This document shows, piece by piece, positions 19,364 to 31,073 of a stretch of 64,000 bases of DNA. The DNA comes from Bradyrhizobium iriomotense (GTDB taxonomy: Bacteria > Pseudomonadota > Alphaproteobacteria > Rhizobiales > Xanthobacteraceae): the NCBI RefSeq assembly GCF_018130765.1, contig NZ_JAFCJZ010000006.1, positions 124,001 through 188,000 on the forward strand, given 5' to 3'. The notes beneath the pieces are model-generated. The model saw nothing but the letters and a program-made list of their open reading frames with translations, did no database searches and was not told where the DNA came from. The translations under genes and the position numbers were made by a program. How positions within the stretch are numbered: position 1 is the stretch's first letter; each line of letters opens with the position of its first letter.

Positions 19364-20875
19364 TCACCGGGTCGTTGCCGCGACCGTCTGCGCCGGCTTT
19401 ACCTTCCGCCACACCCACACCATCACCGGCCAGAGCAGGGCCCCGATCGCCATGGCGGCGAGGATCGCAGCCACCGGACGCTCGAAGAACGGCAAAATGC
19501 TGCCGTCGGATTTGATCAGCGAGGTGACAAAGGCCTGCTCGACCATGGTGCCCATGACGATGCCGAGCACCATCGCGGCGACCGGATAGCCGTTGGCTTC
19601 CATGACGTAGCCGATCACGCCGAAGGCGGCGACAGTGACGACGCCGAACATGTTGTTGCCGATCGCGAACGAGCCGACGGCACAGCACAGCATGATGATC
19701 GGCATCACGGTCGAGCGCGGCGCCAGCAGGATGTAGGCGGCGACCCGGATCATGGCGATGCCGAGCGGGATCATCAGGATGTTCGCGATGATGAACATCA
19801 GATAGATCGCGTACATGCTCGACGCCTTCTCGGTGAACAGCGTCGGGCCGGGATTAAGGCCCTTCATGTAGAGCACGCCGATCGCGATCGCGGCGATGGT
19901 GTCGCCGGGAATGCCGAACAGCAGCGAGGGCACCCAGCCCGAGGCGATGCTGGCATTGTTGCTGGCGCCGGCCTCGACCAGGCCCTCGACATGGCCGGTG
20001 CCGAACTTTTCCTTCTCCTTGGAGAAGCGCTTCGACATCGCGTAGGAGACCCACGCCGCCATGTCTGCGCCGGCGCCGGGCAGCACGCCGATGATGATGC
20101 CGACGATGTTCCCGCGCGTCATCTGCCAGTGATAGAGCTTGGTCAGCTTCCACTGGCCGGCCATGATGCTTCCGAATTTTCGACGCGGCAGCGGCGGTGG
20201 TTCCGGCGTCAGCATTGCGCGCATCACCTGCGCCACCGCGAACACGCCGACAAGGGCCGGGATCGGCTCGATGCCGCCGAACAGATCGGTGATCCCGAAG
20301 GTGAAGCGCGGCACGCCGCCGGGATTCTCGATGCCGATGCAGGAGACCAGCAGGCCGAGGAACATGCCGGCGATCGCCTTCACCGGCGAGGAGCGCGCGA
20401 CCAGCGTGGCGCACATCAGGCCGAGCAGCGCCAGCCAGAAATATTCGAAGGTCGAGAACGACAGCGCGATCTCGGCGAGCGGCGGCGCCAAAATCATCAG
20501 CGACAGCACGCCGGCGATGCCGCCGACCGCGGAGAACCAGACGCCGGCGCCCAATGCGAGCTCGGCCTGTCCTTTGCGCGTCATGGCGTAGGCTTCGTCT
20601 GCATAGGCGGCGGAGGCGGGCGTGCCGGGAATGCGCAGCAGCGCGCCGGGAATGTCGCCGGAGAAGATCGCCATCGAGGATGCCGCCACGATGGTCGCGA
20701 TCGCCGCGATCGGCGACAGGTAGAAGGTCACGGGGACGAGCAGGGCGGTCGCCATCGTCGCCGACAGGCCCGGCAGCGAGCCGATGACGAGGCCGTACAC
20801 GGAGGCTGCGAACATCGCGATGATGACCTCCCAGGTGGAGATCAGCGCGAAGGCGTCAAGCAGGGTTTTCAGCAT
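19364..20875 (-). CDS. tctA: tripartite tricarboxylate transporter large permease
   Basis: 503-residue inner-membrane protein, the usual TctA length, with about 12 hydrophobic segments. The signature PGLSATMATALLVPVTFYLSP is near residues 34-54, and the second inverted half has GVLPGAGADMAAWVSY and GIPGDTIAAIAIGVL. It imports carboxylates captured by a periplasmic Bug protein, driven by ion gradient. ATG 20875 is chosen by homology; the open frame upstream overlaps tctB and is a shadow. Only 4 bp separate it from tctB. Confidence 0.93.
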   Translation of the reverse strand: MLKTLLDAFALISTWEVIIAMFAASVYGLVIGSLPGLSATMATALLVPVTFYLSPIAAIATIVAASSMAIFSGDIPGALLRIPGTPASAAYADEAYAMTRKGQAELALGAGVWFSAVGGIAGVLSLMILAPPLAEIALSFSTFEYFWLALLGLMCATLVARSSPVKAIAGMFLGLLVSCIGIENPGGVPRFTFGITDLFGGIEPIPALVGVFAVAQVMRAMLTPEPPPLPRRKFGSIMAGQWKLTKLYHWQMTRGNIVGIIIGVLPGAGADMAAWVSYAMSKRFSKEKEKFGTGHVEGLVEAGASNNASIASGWVPSLLFGIPGDTIAAIAIGVLYMKGLNPGPTLFTEKASSMYAIYLMFIIANILMIPLGIAMIRVAAYILLAPRSTVMPIIMLCCAVGSFAIGNNMFGVVTVAAFGVIGYVMEANGYPVAAMVLGIVMGTMVEQAFVTSLIKSDGSILPFFERPVAAILAAMAIGALLWPVMVWVWRKVKPAQTVAATTR

Positions 20876-20879
20876 GGGA

Positions 20880-21371
20880 TTACCAGGGCGTCGGCAACAG
20901 GCCGGCGGGCAGCGGCACGCGCAAGAGCTTGCCGAAGATAAGATGGATGGCGAAGGGCGACAGCGCCGCGAGCGGCAGCGCCAGCTTCCATTTCGCCCCG
21001 AGCGCGGTCGAGGTGACGTAGACCATGATCGCGGCCGTGATGATGAAGCCGAGCCGGTCGGCGGCAAAGACGTAGAACAGCAGCAGCGCCGGCGGCAGCA
21101 AGGCGCGCAGGCCGTAGAGCTTGCTCTGCGGCGGCGGGGCAGCGGCCTGGCCGTCCTCGAGCGGGACCAGCTCTTCCTCCTCCTCGAAGGAATGCCCGAT
21201 GCCGAACACGATCGCGAGGCCGCACAGCGCCAACCCCGTGCCGATCACCAGCGGAAACACGTTGGGGCCGACCGGCTGCCCTGGCACCGGCGGCAGGATG
21301 TAGCCGCCATAGGCGGCAGCCGCGCCGAGCACGACGAGAAACGATCCCGTGACGGAGTCGGGAAGACGCAT
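20880..21371 (-). CDS. tctB: tripartite tricarboxylate transporter small permease
   Basis: 163-residue membrane protein with four hydrophobic segments: residues about 9-27, 40-58, 92-108 and 109-145. A Glu-rich loop (HSFEEEEELVPLEDGQ) lies between the two pairs. It is the expected TctB partner of the large permease immediately downstream. Confidence 0.88.
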   Translation of the reverse strand: MRLPDSVTGSFLVVLGAAAAYGGYILPPVPGQPVGPNVFPLVIGTGLALCGLAIVFGIGHSFEEEEELVPLEDGQAAAPPPQSKLYGLRALLPPALLLFYVFAADRLGFIITAAIMVYVTSTALGAKWKLALPLAALSPFAIHLIFGKLLRVPLPAGLLPTPW

Positions 21372-21398
21372 GACGAGGGGTCCTGTGGAGTTTCTTTT

Positions 21399-21426
21399 CC
21401 CTCTCCCCGTTTTTACGGGGAGAGGG
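21399..21426. repeat. hairpin repeat between tctC and tctB
   Basis: CCCTCTCCCCGT pairs with ACGGGGAGAGGG around a TTTT loop, a perfect 12-bp stem. The following bases (TTGGGGCGAGGGGA up to a distant CCCCTCACCCG at about 21480) extend the element. Sitting after tctC and before tctB, it could attenuate or stabilise part of the transcript, so that the binding protein is made in excess. Confidence 0.7.
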
Positions 21427-21494
21427 TTGGGGCGAGGGGACTTTCCGCGCGGACGGTGAGAGTTGGATTCGCGGAGATCCCCCTCACCCGAACA

Positions 21495-22487
21495 TCACGC
21501 CTTGCTCAGGCCCGCGGCCTTCATCGCCTCGCCCATCTGGGCGTCGCCCTTGTCCATGAAGCTGGCAAACTGGCCGGCATCGCCCCAGACGGTGCCGAAG
21601 CCGCGATTGCTCATGAAGTCCTTGAACTCGGCGGAGTCGTAGACCTTCTTCAGCGCCGCGGTGAGCTTGGTGGCGATCTCCGGCGGCAGGTTCTTGGGCG
21701 CGCCGATGCCGCGCCAGGCGCCGGTGGCGTAGTCGATGCCCATCGCCTCCTTCAGCGTCGGCACGTCCTTGAAGATCGGGTTGCGCGCGGGCGCCATGAT
21801 GGCGAGGCTCCTGGCCTTGCCGGCCTCGATGATGGCGCGCGCCTCCGGCACCGAGCAGGTGGTGAGGTCGAGGCCGCCGGCGGCGAGATCCTGCATCGCC
21901 GGTGCCGCGCCGTTCGAGGGCACCCAGGCGACCTGGTTGGCGGGCAGGCCCATCGCCTGCATCCAGCCGACCAGCGCCAGGTGCCAGATGCCGCCCTGGC
22001 CGGTGCCGGAGGCCTTGAACTTGCCGGGAGGCGCCGCCTTGATCGCCTCGGCCAGCTCCTTCACCGTCTTGTAGGGCGAAGAGGAGGAGACCTGGATGCC
22101 GGGCGGATCCTCGTTCATCAGCGCCAGCGGCGTGTAGCTCTTCGGCGTCAGCTCGGTGAGGCCCTGCCAGTGCATCATCGAAATCTCGACCGTGAGCATG
22201 CCGATGGTGTAGCCGTCGGGCTGCGCGGTCGCGATCGCGCTATGGCCGACCACGCCGGAGCCGCCGGTGCGGTTGACCACGTTGAAGGGCTGGCCGAGGT
22301 CCTTTTCGAGCAGCGCTGCGACGATGCGCGCGGTGGCGTCGGTGCCGCCGCCCGCGCCCCAGGGCACGATCACGGTGACCGGCCGGGCCGGATAGGCTTG
22401 CGCGAGTGCGGGCTTGAAGCCGAACGCGGCGGATGCCGCAACAACAGCGGTCGAGGCCGCAAACGTGCGGCGCGAAATCTTGGACAT
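21495..22487 (-). CDS. tctC: Bug/TctC family periplasmic solute-binding protein
   Basis: 330 residues with a Tat-like or Sec N-terminus (SKISRRTFAASTAVVAAS), mature start AYPARPVTVIVPWGAGGGTD. The GTGQGGIWHLALVGWMQ block and the closing domain SAEFKDFMSNRGF are typical of Bug proteins that bind small carboxylates. It is first in tctC-tctB-tctA, 123 bp before tctB. Ligand unknown. Confidence 0.92.
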   Translation of the reverse strand: MSKISRRTFAASTAVVAASAAFGFKPALAQAYPARPVTVIVPWGAGGGTDATARIVAALLEKDLGQPFNVVNRTGGSGVVGHSAIATAQPDGYTIGMLTVEISMMHWQGLTELTPKSYTPLALMNEDPPGIQVSSSSPYKTVKELAEAIKAAPPGKFKASGTGQGGIWHLALVGWMQAMGLPANQVAWVPSNGAAPAMQDLAAGGLDLTTCSVPEARAIIEAGKARSLAIMAPARNPIFKDVPTLKEAMGIDYATGAWRGIGAPKNLPPEIATKLTAALKKVYDSAEFKDFMSNRGFGTVWGDAGQFASFMDKGDAQMGEAMKAAGLSKA

Positions 22488-22618
22488 GAATGCCTCCCAG
22501 CGGCGCCCGTAACACCGGGCGCTCTTGTCAATGGCGGCATTCTAGTCGGCTTTGCAGCGGGGCTGCAAGGTAGCGCTACCACAGCGCTGTGAGCAACGCG
22601 ATGCTGCTCAAAACATGA

Positions 22619-23401
22619 TCATTGCGGCTCGTCCGCATCGCCCTTCGGCCGTGCGCCACCGAAGATGCGTGCGCCTTCCGTGGTGAGGTAAGGCTTCAGC
22701 GTCTCCCAGGGCACGAACGCGACATATTCGCCCTCGGCGTAGGGGCCGACCGCGTAAGGCGGATAGTGGAAGGTGAGCCCGGAGCTCTTGCCCGCTTCGG
22801 TTGACGGGGCGAGCGTCACCGCGCCGATCTTGAGCAGGCTCGGCTCCACGCCCTTGAACCATTCGTCGGTCGCGGTCTCGCTGGTGTCGCGCTTCTTCTT
22901 CTCGGCCTTGAGCGAGGCGATCACGGCCTTGACCATCGCCTTCATGGTGGGGCCGCCATCGGCGGTCTCGGTGAAGAACGGGCGGATCGCGATGCGCTTG
23001 TTCGCCGTCCTGTCCCAGAGGATCGTGTTCACGTCCGAGTTGGGGTGGGCGCCGTGGGTGTCCATGTAGTCGTTGCGCAGGACGCTGACATAGCGGTCAG
23101 TGACCACCGAGCGGATCGTATATTTGCGCTCGAAATCCCAGCCGCCGTCCCTGAAGAACTGCGGATCCTGCTTGCGCGAGGCCGCAGCCTCCGCCGCATT
23201 CTTGTCGAGCCACTTTTTGCCCTCAGTGAGGCAATCCGCCGCCAACGCCGCATCCGCCTTGATCCTGTCGTCGAGGAAGATGCGCGCTTCGATGTTTCTG
23301 TTCTTGATGACTGCGTCGGGTTTTGGATCGGCGGCGAGGGCGGAGAACACGCACGTTGCGCCAAGCGCCAAGGCGACGCTCAAACCGGTCATGAACTTCA
23401 A
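22619..23401 (-). CDS. exported DUF3298/RsiV-like domain protein
   Basis: 260 residues from a TTG start (23401) that has GGAG 8 bases upstream and gives a full signal peptide (LKFMTGLSVALALGATCVFSALA). An ATG three codons later (23392) is the alternative, with poorer spacing. The mature part has YTIRSVVTDRYVSVLRNDYMDTHGAHPN, the DUF3298 signature with HGAHPN, and GLTFHYPPYAVGPYAEGEYVAFVPW near the end. This is the lysozyme-binding type periplasmic fold found in RsiV and relatives, here without an anti-sigma part. Function unknown. Confidence 0.8.
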   Translation of the reverse strand: MKFMTGLSVALALGATCVFSALAADPKPDAVIKNRNIEARIFLDDRIKADAALAADCLTEGKKWLDKNAAEAAASRKQDPQFFRDGGWDFERKYTIRSVVTDRYVSVLRNDYMDTHGAHPNSDVNTILWDRTANKRIAIRPFFTETADGGPTMKAMVKAVIASLKAEKKKRDTSETATDEWFKGVEPSLLKIGAVTLAPSTEAGKSSGLTFHYPPYAVGPYAEGEYVAFVPWETLKPYLTTEGARIFGGARPKGDADEPQ

Positions 23402-23423
23402 GGGGAGTGCTCCTGCGTGAGCG

Positions 23424-23726
23424 TCAGAATACTTCGAGAACGTCGCCCGCAATGCGCTCCACAAAGAGAGGTGAAATGGAGTGCCGGACGGTCGCCTGCG
23501 TCTGCAAGCCAGTCGCATCCTCGATGATCTGCTCGACATCGATCAGGTTGAGCAGCGAGAAAGATGTCTCCGGTTCGACCTCGACAAGGACGTCGATGTC
23601 ATCGTCCGGGCGGTAATCCTCATTGGCGCGTAAACCCAATATGGCGAGCTTCGACACGCCCTTGCCCTTGATGGCATCCGCGTTCTTGCGTATCGCCGCG
23701 ATGATTTCGTCACGTGTCATGGACAC
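23424..23726 (-). CDS. MntA-like nucleotidyltransferase domain protein, degenerate motif, no HEPN partner
   Basis: 100-residue stand-alone nucleotidyltransferase fold. The canonical GSxARG...SDxDL motif appears as GLRANEDYRPDDDIDVLV (31-48). The two Asp of the metal site (Asp43, Asp45) are kept, but the Ser after Gly31 is Leu and the second Gly is Glu. Such proteins normally act as antitoxins to an adjacent HEPN toxin; none is visible here. A second ATG two codons on (23720) is possible. It lies upstream of the DUF3298-like gene on the same strand, 22 bp apart. Confidence 0.72.
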   Translation of the reverse strand: MSMTRDEIIAAIRKNADAIKGKGVSKLAILGLRANEDYRPDDDIDVLVEVEPETSFSLLNLIDVEQIIEDATGLQTQATVRHSISPLFVERIAGDVLEVF

Positions 23727-23757
23727 AATCTGGCCGGTTGCCGGACCAGTCTATCAT

Positions 23758-25914
<2,157 letters not shown>

Positions 25915-25930
25915 GGCTTCAACCATATCC

Positions 25931-26395
25931 TCAATCATGGTCCGGATGCTGATGGCTGACGATGGTCGCCATCTTCTCCGGTCCGTAATTCTGCTGCGTG
26001 GTCTGGCTCGGCAGGTTGGCGATGCCGACCACCCAGCCGAGGCGGGATTCCGTTCCGTACTGCCGCGTCGGCACCACGTGGTCCGGACGGTCGAAGGCGC
26101 CGGTCATGATCTCGATGCGCGGGCCATCGATGCGGCGGAAGCTCAGGGGCGTGCCGCAGGCGGCGCAGAAATCGCGCATCGCGATCGACGAGGATTGGAA
26201 CGCCGCTGGCGTACCCTTGGTCCAGGCAAAGTCCGTCTTCTCGATATCGGCGAAGGAGGCAAACGGCGCGCCGCTGGCCTTCTGGCACATACGGCAGTGG
26301 CAGATCGAAATCTTGTTCGGCGTCGCCGTCAGCGCAAAGCGCACCGCGCCGCATTGGCAGCCACCGGTGAGAACGGGTTTGCTGGCGTCTGTCAT
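25931..26395 (-). CDS. GFA/CENP-V family zinc protein
   Basis: 154 residues. The zinc-binding cysteines of the GFA fold are present: [10 protein letters not shown] (12-21), [14 protein letters not shown] (33-46) and FCAACGTPL (77-85). The family includes glutathione-dependent formaldehyde-activating enzyme, but most members have no known activity. Its start overlaps the mutA stop (ATGA at 26392-26395) and mutB begins 16 bp after it, so it is embedded in the mutase operon. A role with the mutase is suggested only by position. Confidence 0.88.
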   Translation of the reverse strand: MTDASKPVLTGGCQCGAVRFALTATPNKISICHCRMCQKASGAPFASFADIEKTDFAWTKGTPAAFQSSSIAMRDFCAACGTPLSFRRIDGPRIEIMTGAFDRPDHVVPTRQYGTESRLGWVVGIANLPSQTTQQNYGPEKMATIVSHQHPDHD

Positions 26396-28263
26396 GCCTT
26401 CTCCATCCGTCGATAGGCGTCTTGCAGCGTCGCAAGCGCATCGCCTCCGGCGAAGACAAAACCCGTGACGCCGGCGGCCCGTAAGCCCGCCTCGGCCTCA
26501 GCCGGGCGGCCTGCCAGATAGATATGTCGCCCGCCGGCCGATTGCAGGGCCTTCGCCGCAGCTTCGGCGTGTTCCGCATAGACCTTGTCGCTGGAACAAA
26601 GGCAGGCAAGCGCGGCGCCGGAGGCCTTGAAGGCGGCCGCCAGCTTGGCCGGATCGGCAAAACCCTCACTCTCGACAGCCTGGATGCCGCCGGCCTCGAA
26701 GAAGCTCTTCGCAAAGGTCGCGCGCGCGGTGAAATCGGCGGGCGTGCCGAGATTGGCCAAGAACACCGTTGGCCGCGCCCCGCGCGCCTTGAGTGCCGCA
26801 TCGGATTTGTTGCGCAGTGTCTCGAACGGCTCTGCCAGCCGGATCGGCGGCAGCGCCTCGAACTTGTATTTCTGTTCCCCGTAAGGGGCGAGCGTAACAG
26901 GCGTTGCCTTCAGCACCGCCGTTTCGCTCTCCTGCAGGTTCGGAAACTCGCTGGCGCCGGTCAGAACGTCGCGTCGCTTGGCGATGTTGGCATCGCGCGC
27001 CTTGCGCGTGGCCGCGACCTTGCTCTGGAACAGGCCCTGCTGGAGCGCGGCAAAGGCGCCGCCGGCTTTTTCGCTCTCCTGGAACAGCGCCCAGGCGGCT
27101 TCGCACAGCTGCGCCGTCAGCGTCTCGATGCCGCCGGCGCCTGCCGCGGGATCGGTGACCTTGGCGAGATTGCTCTCCTCCAGCAGCAGGGCTTGCGTGT
27201 TGCGCGCCACGCGCCGCGCGAATGGATCGGGCAGGCCGAGTGCCAGCGTGTGCGGCAGCACGGTGATGGCGTTGGCGCCGGCAAGTCCAGCCGCGAACGT
27301 CGCCATGGTTGCGCGCAGCATGTTCACATAGGGGTCGCGCTGCGTCAGCATGCGCCAGGCCGTATCGGCGGCAATGAACAGCGGTTTTGGCGCGAGCCCG
27401 CAAGCGGTCTCGATGCGCGCCCAGAGCAGCCGCAGAGCGCGGAATTTGGCCATGGTCAGGAACTGGTCGGCATCCGCGGCAAGCCGCGCATAGACCATGC
27501 CTTGTGCCTGCTCGAGGGGGACGCCGGCACCTTCGATCGCGCGCAGATAAGCGACGCCGCAGGCGAGCACGAAGGCGAGCTCCTGCACTTCCGATCCGCC
27601 GGCATCGTGGATCACGCGTCCGTCGGCGGAGGCAAACGGCCCCTTGAAGCCGAGCGCGGCGAGACCCTTGATGGCGCCGATGACGGCGGGCGCGATTTCC
27701 TCCCACGTATAAGGGCTGTGGCCCCACACCGCGCCGGCCGCGAGCGGATCGAGCCCGAAGCGGATGTTGCAGGCCGCGGGATCGAGACCAGCGCTCTTCA
27801 CATATTCCGCGACATGGATCGCCGCCATCCGCGATTGCGGGCCGATCTCGAGCTCGATACCGATCCCCGCGTCGAGATGAATGTCCTTCAAGACCTTTGC
27901 GACTGCATCCGCCGTCGGTTCCAGACCGAAGCCATGGGCACCGGTGCCGCCGGCGAACACCAGCGCGAGTCCCGTCGCGCCGTTCTCCAGATCCTGCAAG
28001 GCCTGAGTATTCGCGGCCGCTGCGTCGGGATGGTCGATCCGCTGCACGATCTGCCACGGCGCCGCCGCCGGCCGGCCCACCACGGGCGCAACGCCCTTGG
28101 CGCGCGGATAGAGCGGATCGATCTTCAGGCCATCATAGGTCTTGCCGACCAGCTTCTCGAACGGCGCGCCCTTCAGCACGCCGTCGACCAGCTTGCGCCA
28201 GTCCTCAGCCGATGCCTTGGGAAAATCCGCCGCCAGCGGCAGGTCGTCAGTCACGGAGGTCAT
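26392..28263 (-). CDS. mutA: methylmalonyl-CoA mutase small (beta) subunit
   Basis: 623-residue non-catalytic partner of the large subunit. The barrel domain is recognisable (WQIVQRIDHPDAAAAN, SPYTWEEIAPAVIGAIKG, ITVLPHTLALGLPDPFARRVARNTQ). The C-terminal B12-like domain is present but lacks the cobalt-binding DxHxxG motif (LANLGTPADF instead), as expected for the beta subunit. First gene of the mutA-GFA-mutB unit. Confidence 0.93.
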   Translation of the reverse strand: MTSVTDDLPLAADFPKASAEDWRKLVDGVLKGAPFEKLVGKTYDGLKIDPLYPRAKGVAPVVGRPAAAPWQIVQRIDHPDAAAANTQALQDLENGATGLALVFAGGTGAHGFGLEPTADAVAKVLKDIHLDAGIGIELEIGPQSRMAAIHVAEYVKSAGLDPAACNIRFGLDPLAAGAVWGHSPYTWEEIAPAVIGAIKGLAALGFKGPFASADGRVIHDAGGSEVQELAFVLACGVAYLRAIEGAGVPLEQAQGMVYARLAADADQFLTMAKFRALRLLWARIETACGLAPKPLFIAADTAWRMLTQRDPYVNMLRATMATFAAGLAGANAITVLPHTLALGLPDPFARRVARNTQALLLEESNLAKVTDPAAGAGGIETLTAQLCEAAWALFQESEKAGGAFAALQQGLFQSKVAATRKARDANIAKRRDVLTGASEFPNLQESETAVLKATPVTLAPYGEQKYKFEALPPIRLAEPFETLRNKSDAALKARGARPTVFLANLGTPADFTARATFAKSFFEAGGIQAVESEGFADPAKLAAAFKASGAALACLCSSDKVYAEHAEAAAKALQSAGGRHIYLAGRPAEAEAGLRAAGVTGFVFAGGDALATLQDAYRRMEKA

Positions 28264-28344
28264 GCGGCGAGGGGCTCCCGAAAATCTTGTTATTCGCAGG
28301 CGAAATTGCCACGGCAGACCGTCCCTGCAAACGGTTGTTTTTGG

Positions 28345-28836
28345 TTAACCGGTATCCGGAAGCCGCTCAATGCCTTGCGTCGAGACGCTGGCAAGCCCGT
28401 CACGCACACGAATGCCCGAGATCACGCGGTCCGGCGCGATTTCGGCCAGCGGCACCAGCACGAAGGCGCGCTCGAACAGGCGCGGATGCGGCAGCGTCAG
28501 GTCGGGCTTCTGCAATGACACATCGTCATAGGCGATCATGTCGAGATCGAGCGTGCGCGGGCCCCAGCGCCGCTCCTTGTCCCGCGTGCGGCCGAATTTC
28601 TGCTCGACCTTCTGCAGCACGAACAGCAGCGCGTGCGGATCGAGGCTGGTCTCGATCTCGACGCAGGCATTGATGAAAGGCGCCTGATCCTCGTCGCCCC
28701 AGGGCGGCGTCGCATAGTCCGAGGAGCGCGCGATCAGTGCGGCTTGCGCCATGCCGCAGACGTGCGAGATCGCCTTGCGGAACGTCGCGCGGACATCACC
28801 GACATTGCCGCCCAGTGCGATCAGCACGCTCGCCAT
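28345..28836 (-). CDS. folK: 2-amino-4-hydroxy-6-hydroxymethyldihydropteridine pyrophosphokinase
   Basis: 163 residues. HPPK transfers pyrophosphate from ATP to the pterin in folate synthesis. The family start VLIALGGNVGD (4-14) and the signature RRWGPRTLDLDMIAYDD (about 91-107) with its metal-binding Asp pair are intact, as is LTLPHPRLFERAFVLVPL. It starts 1 bp after folB, last in folP-folB-folK. Confidence 0.95.
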   Translation of the reverse strand: MASVLIALGGNVGDVRATFRKAISHVCGMAQAALIARSSDYATPPWGDEDQAPFINACVEIETSLDPHALLFVLQKVEQKFGRTRDKERRWGPRTLDLDMIAYDDVSLQKPDLTLPHPRLFERAFVLVPLAEIAPDRVISGIRVRDGLASVSTQGIERLPDTG

Positions 28837-28837
28837 G

Positions 28838-29202
28838 TCACGGGTGCCGCGAGCGCGTCAGCATGATGCCGACGTCGTCGAAGATCGCGGCGATCGGTGC
28901 ATGCGGCTTGTGCACGGTGATCTTCACCGCACGGATGCGCGGGAAGTGCGACAGGATGGCGTCGGCGACCGCACCGGCCGCGCGTTCCAGCAGCTTGTAA
29001 TTGGTGTTCTTGAACGCCGCCGTCGTGGTCGCCACGACCTCGGCGTAGGACACCGTGTCGGCGAGCCGGTCGGTGCGCGCAGGCTCCGACAGGTCGGTGT
29101 AGAGTTCGAGGTCGATGACGAAGCGCTGGCCGACTTCGGTTTCGTGATCCATCACGCCGTGGCGGGCATGGATCGACAGGCCGGTCACGAAGATCGTATC
29201 GG

Positions 29203-29206
<4 letters not shown>
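28838..29206 (-). CDS. folB: dihydroneopterin aldolase
   Basis: 122 residues, the standard length. Cleaves dihydroneopterin to hydroxymethyldihydropterin and glycolaldehyde. FVTGLSIHARHGVMDHETEVGQ (6-27) is the family active-site block, and the C-terminal VKITVHKPHAPI carries the conserved Lys. The start overlaps the folP stop by 4 bp (ATGA). Confidence 0.94.
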
Positions 29207-30063
<857 letters not shown>

Positions 30064-30133
30064 GCGGCCCGCTTTAGCGGTCGGGGAGGGGGGATTCAAG
30101 GCGGGATTGGCGGCAACACGTGCCGCTCTATCA

Positions 30134-30258
30134 CCGTCACCCTGCGGTGGCCGCTGCCCTCGAAGGGCGACGGCCCGGCTCTCGCGGCGTGGCCGCTCAT
30201 CCTTCGAGGCTCCCCGCGCGACGCTACGCGCCGCACGTCTCGCACCTCAGGATGACGG
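30134..30258. repeat. intergenic palindromic repeat, family C
   Basis: The ends are imperfect inverted repeats: CCGTCACCCTGCGG at the left, CACCTCAGGATGACGG at the right. Inner arms CTCGAAGGGCG and CATCCTTCGAGG also pair. This is the layout of a mobile-type palindromic element; only one copy is in the window. It lies between folP and the DUF4332 gene. Confidence 0.65.
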
Positions 30259-30275
30259 GGATGGAGCGTAGCCGA

Positions 30276-30683
30276 TCAATACGTGATCTTCGGCGGCAGC
30301 TTCTTGGCCTTGGCGATGATGTCGCCGACCGACTTCTCCGACGGCAGGATGCGGACGAGCTTCCTCTTCTCGTTGGCCTCGCGCATGCTCTGCGCCAACC
30401 TTGCCGGGTTTCGATAGGCGAGCTCGCGCACGGTGGTGACGCCGGCGGCGCGGACCAGGCCGACCTTGGCCCTGCCCATGCCGGGGATGCGCATGTAGTC
30501 GGAGACGTTGGCCCATTCCAGCAGCAATTGCTCGCTGATGCCGGTCTTGGCGGACAGCGCCTTGCGACCCTTCACGGTCGAGGCGGCCTCGAGCAGCGCC
30601 TCGGTCGTGCGGATGCCCTGCGCCTTCAGCTTGTTGGCGGCAAAGGCAGGCAGGCCCTCAATCTCGGAGATCGGATATGTCAT
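30276..30683 (-). CDS. DUF4332 domain-containing protein
   Basis: 135 residues. Two helix-hairpin-helix-like halves are visible: IEGLPAFAANKLKAQGIRTT at the start, and YMRIPGMGRAKVGLVRAAGV in the middle. DUF4332 proteins have this make-up and may bind DNA through the hairpins. No membrane segment. The C-terminus is Lys-rich (KSVGDIIAKAKKLPPKITY). 24 bp downstream of the next gene on the same strand. Function unknown. Confidence 0.8.
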   Translation of the reverse strand: MTYPISEIEGLPAFAANKLKAQGIRTTEALLEAASTVKGRKALSAKTGISEQLLLEWANVSDYMRIPGMGRAKVGLVRAAGVTTVRELAYRNPARLAQSMREANEKRKLVRILPSEKSVGDIIAKAKKLPPKITY

Positions 30684-30707
30684 GATACTCGATATGAAAA
30701 GCGTCGC

Positions 30708-31073
30708 TCAGGCGAATTGGCTGAGGCCCGGCGTCCCCGCGATGATCTTGCCCATCTGATCCGCTCCGATTTTGTCTCGGCCGTAGCGGAAAAGTTCACG
30801 GGCAATGGTCTGAATCTCGGACATGCCAAGTCCCAGCCCCATCAGACGCGTGCCGACCGCCATCAGGCCGCCGCCCATCAGCCGCGACAGTCCGCCGCCG
30901 CTCTTGGACGCCTCGATCGCCGCTTCCGCACCGGGAATCTGATTGATCAGGGCTTCGACGTTCTCGGAAGGGCCTTCGTTGCGCAGAAAGCCCAGGATAA
31001 TGCCGACGGTCTTTTCGGCGACAGCACTATCTATGCTGGCGTTCGCCGCCAGCCGTCCGATCAGCTCGTCCAT
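30708..31073 (-). CDS. small helical protein of unknown function (DUF2780/DUF2267-like)
   Basis: 121 residues, mostly helical. DELIGRLAANASIDSAVAEKTVGIIL is followed by a Gly-rich hinge (KSGGGLSRLMGGGLMAVGTRLMGLGLG) and IARELFRYGRDKIGADQMGKII. The pattern of two helical bundles around a glycine hinge recalls DUF2780 or DUF2267 proteins, but I cannot decide between them. Cytoplasmic by composition. It is probably cotranscribed with the DUF4332 gene. Confidence 0.6.
   Translation of the reverse strand: MDELIGRLAANASIDSAVAEKTVGIILGFLRNEGPSENVEALINQIPGAEAAIEASKSGGGLSRLMGGGLMAVGTRLMGLGLGMSEIQTIARELFRYGRDKIGADQMGKIIAGTPGLSQFA

Noticed and set aside
19055..20941. 628-codon open frame antisense to meaB and tctA
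   Set aside because: Composition is Arg/His/Asp/Gly-rich without domains; it mirrors strong third-position GC of the true genes.
26524..28518. 664-codon open frame antisense to mutA
   Set aside because: Same high-GC shadow effect; the opposite strand encodes a clear mutase subunit.
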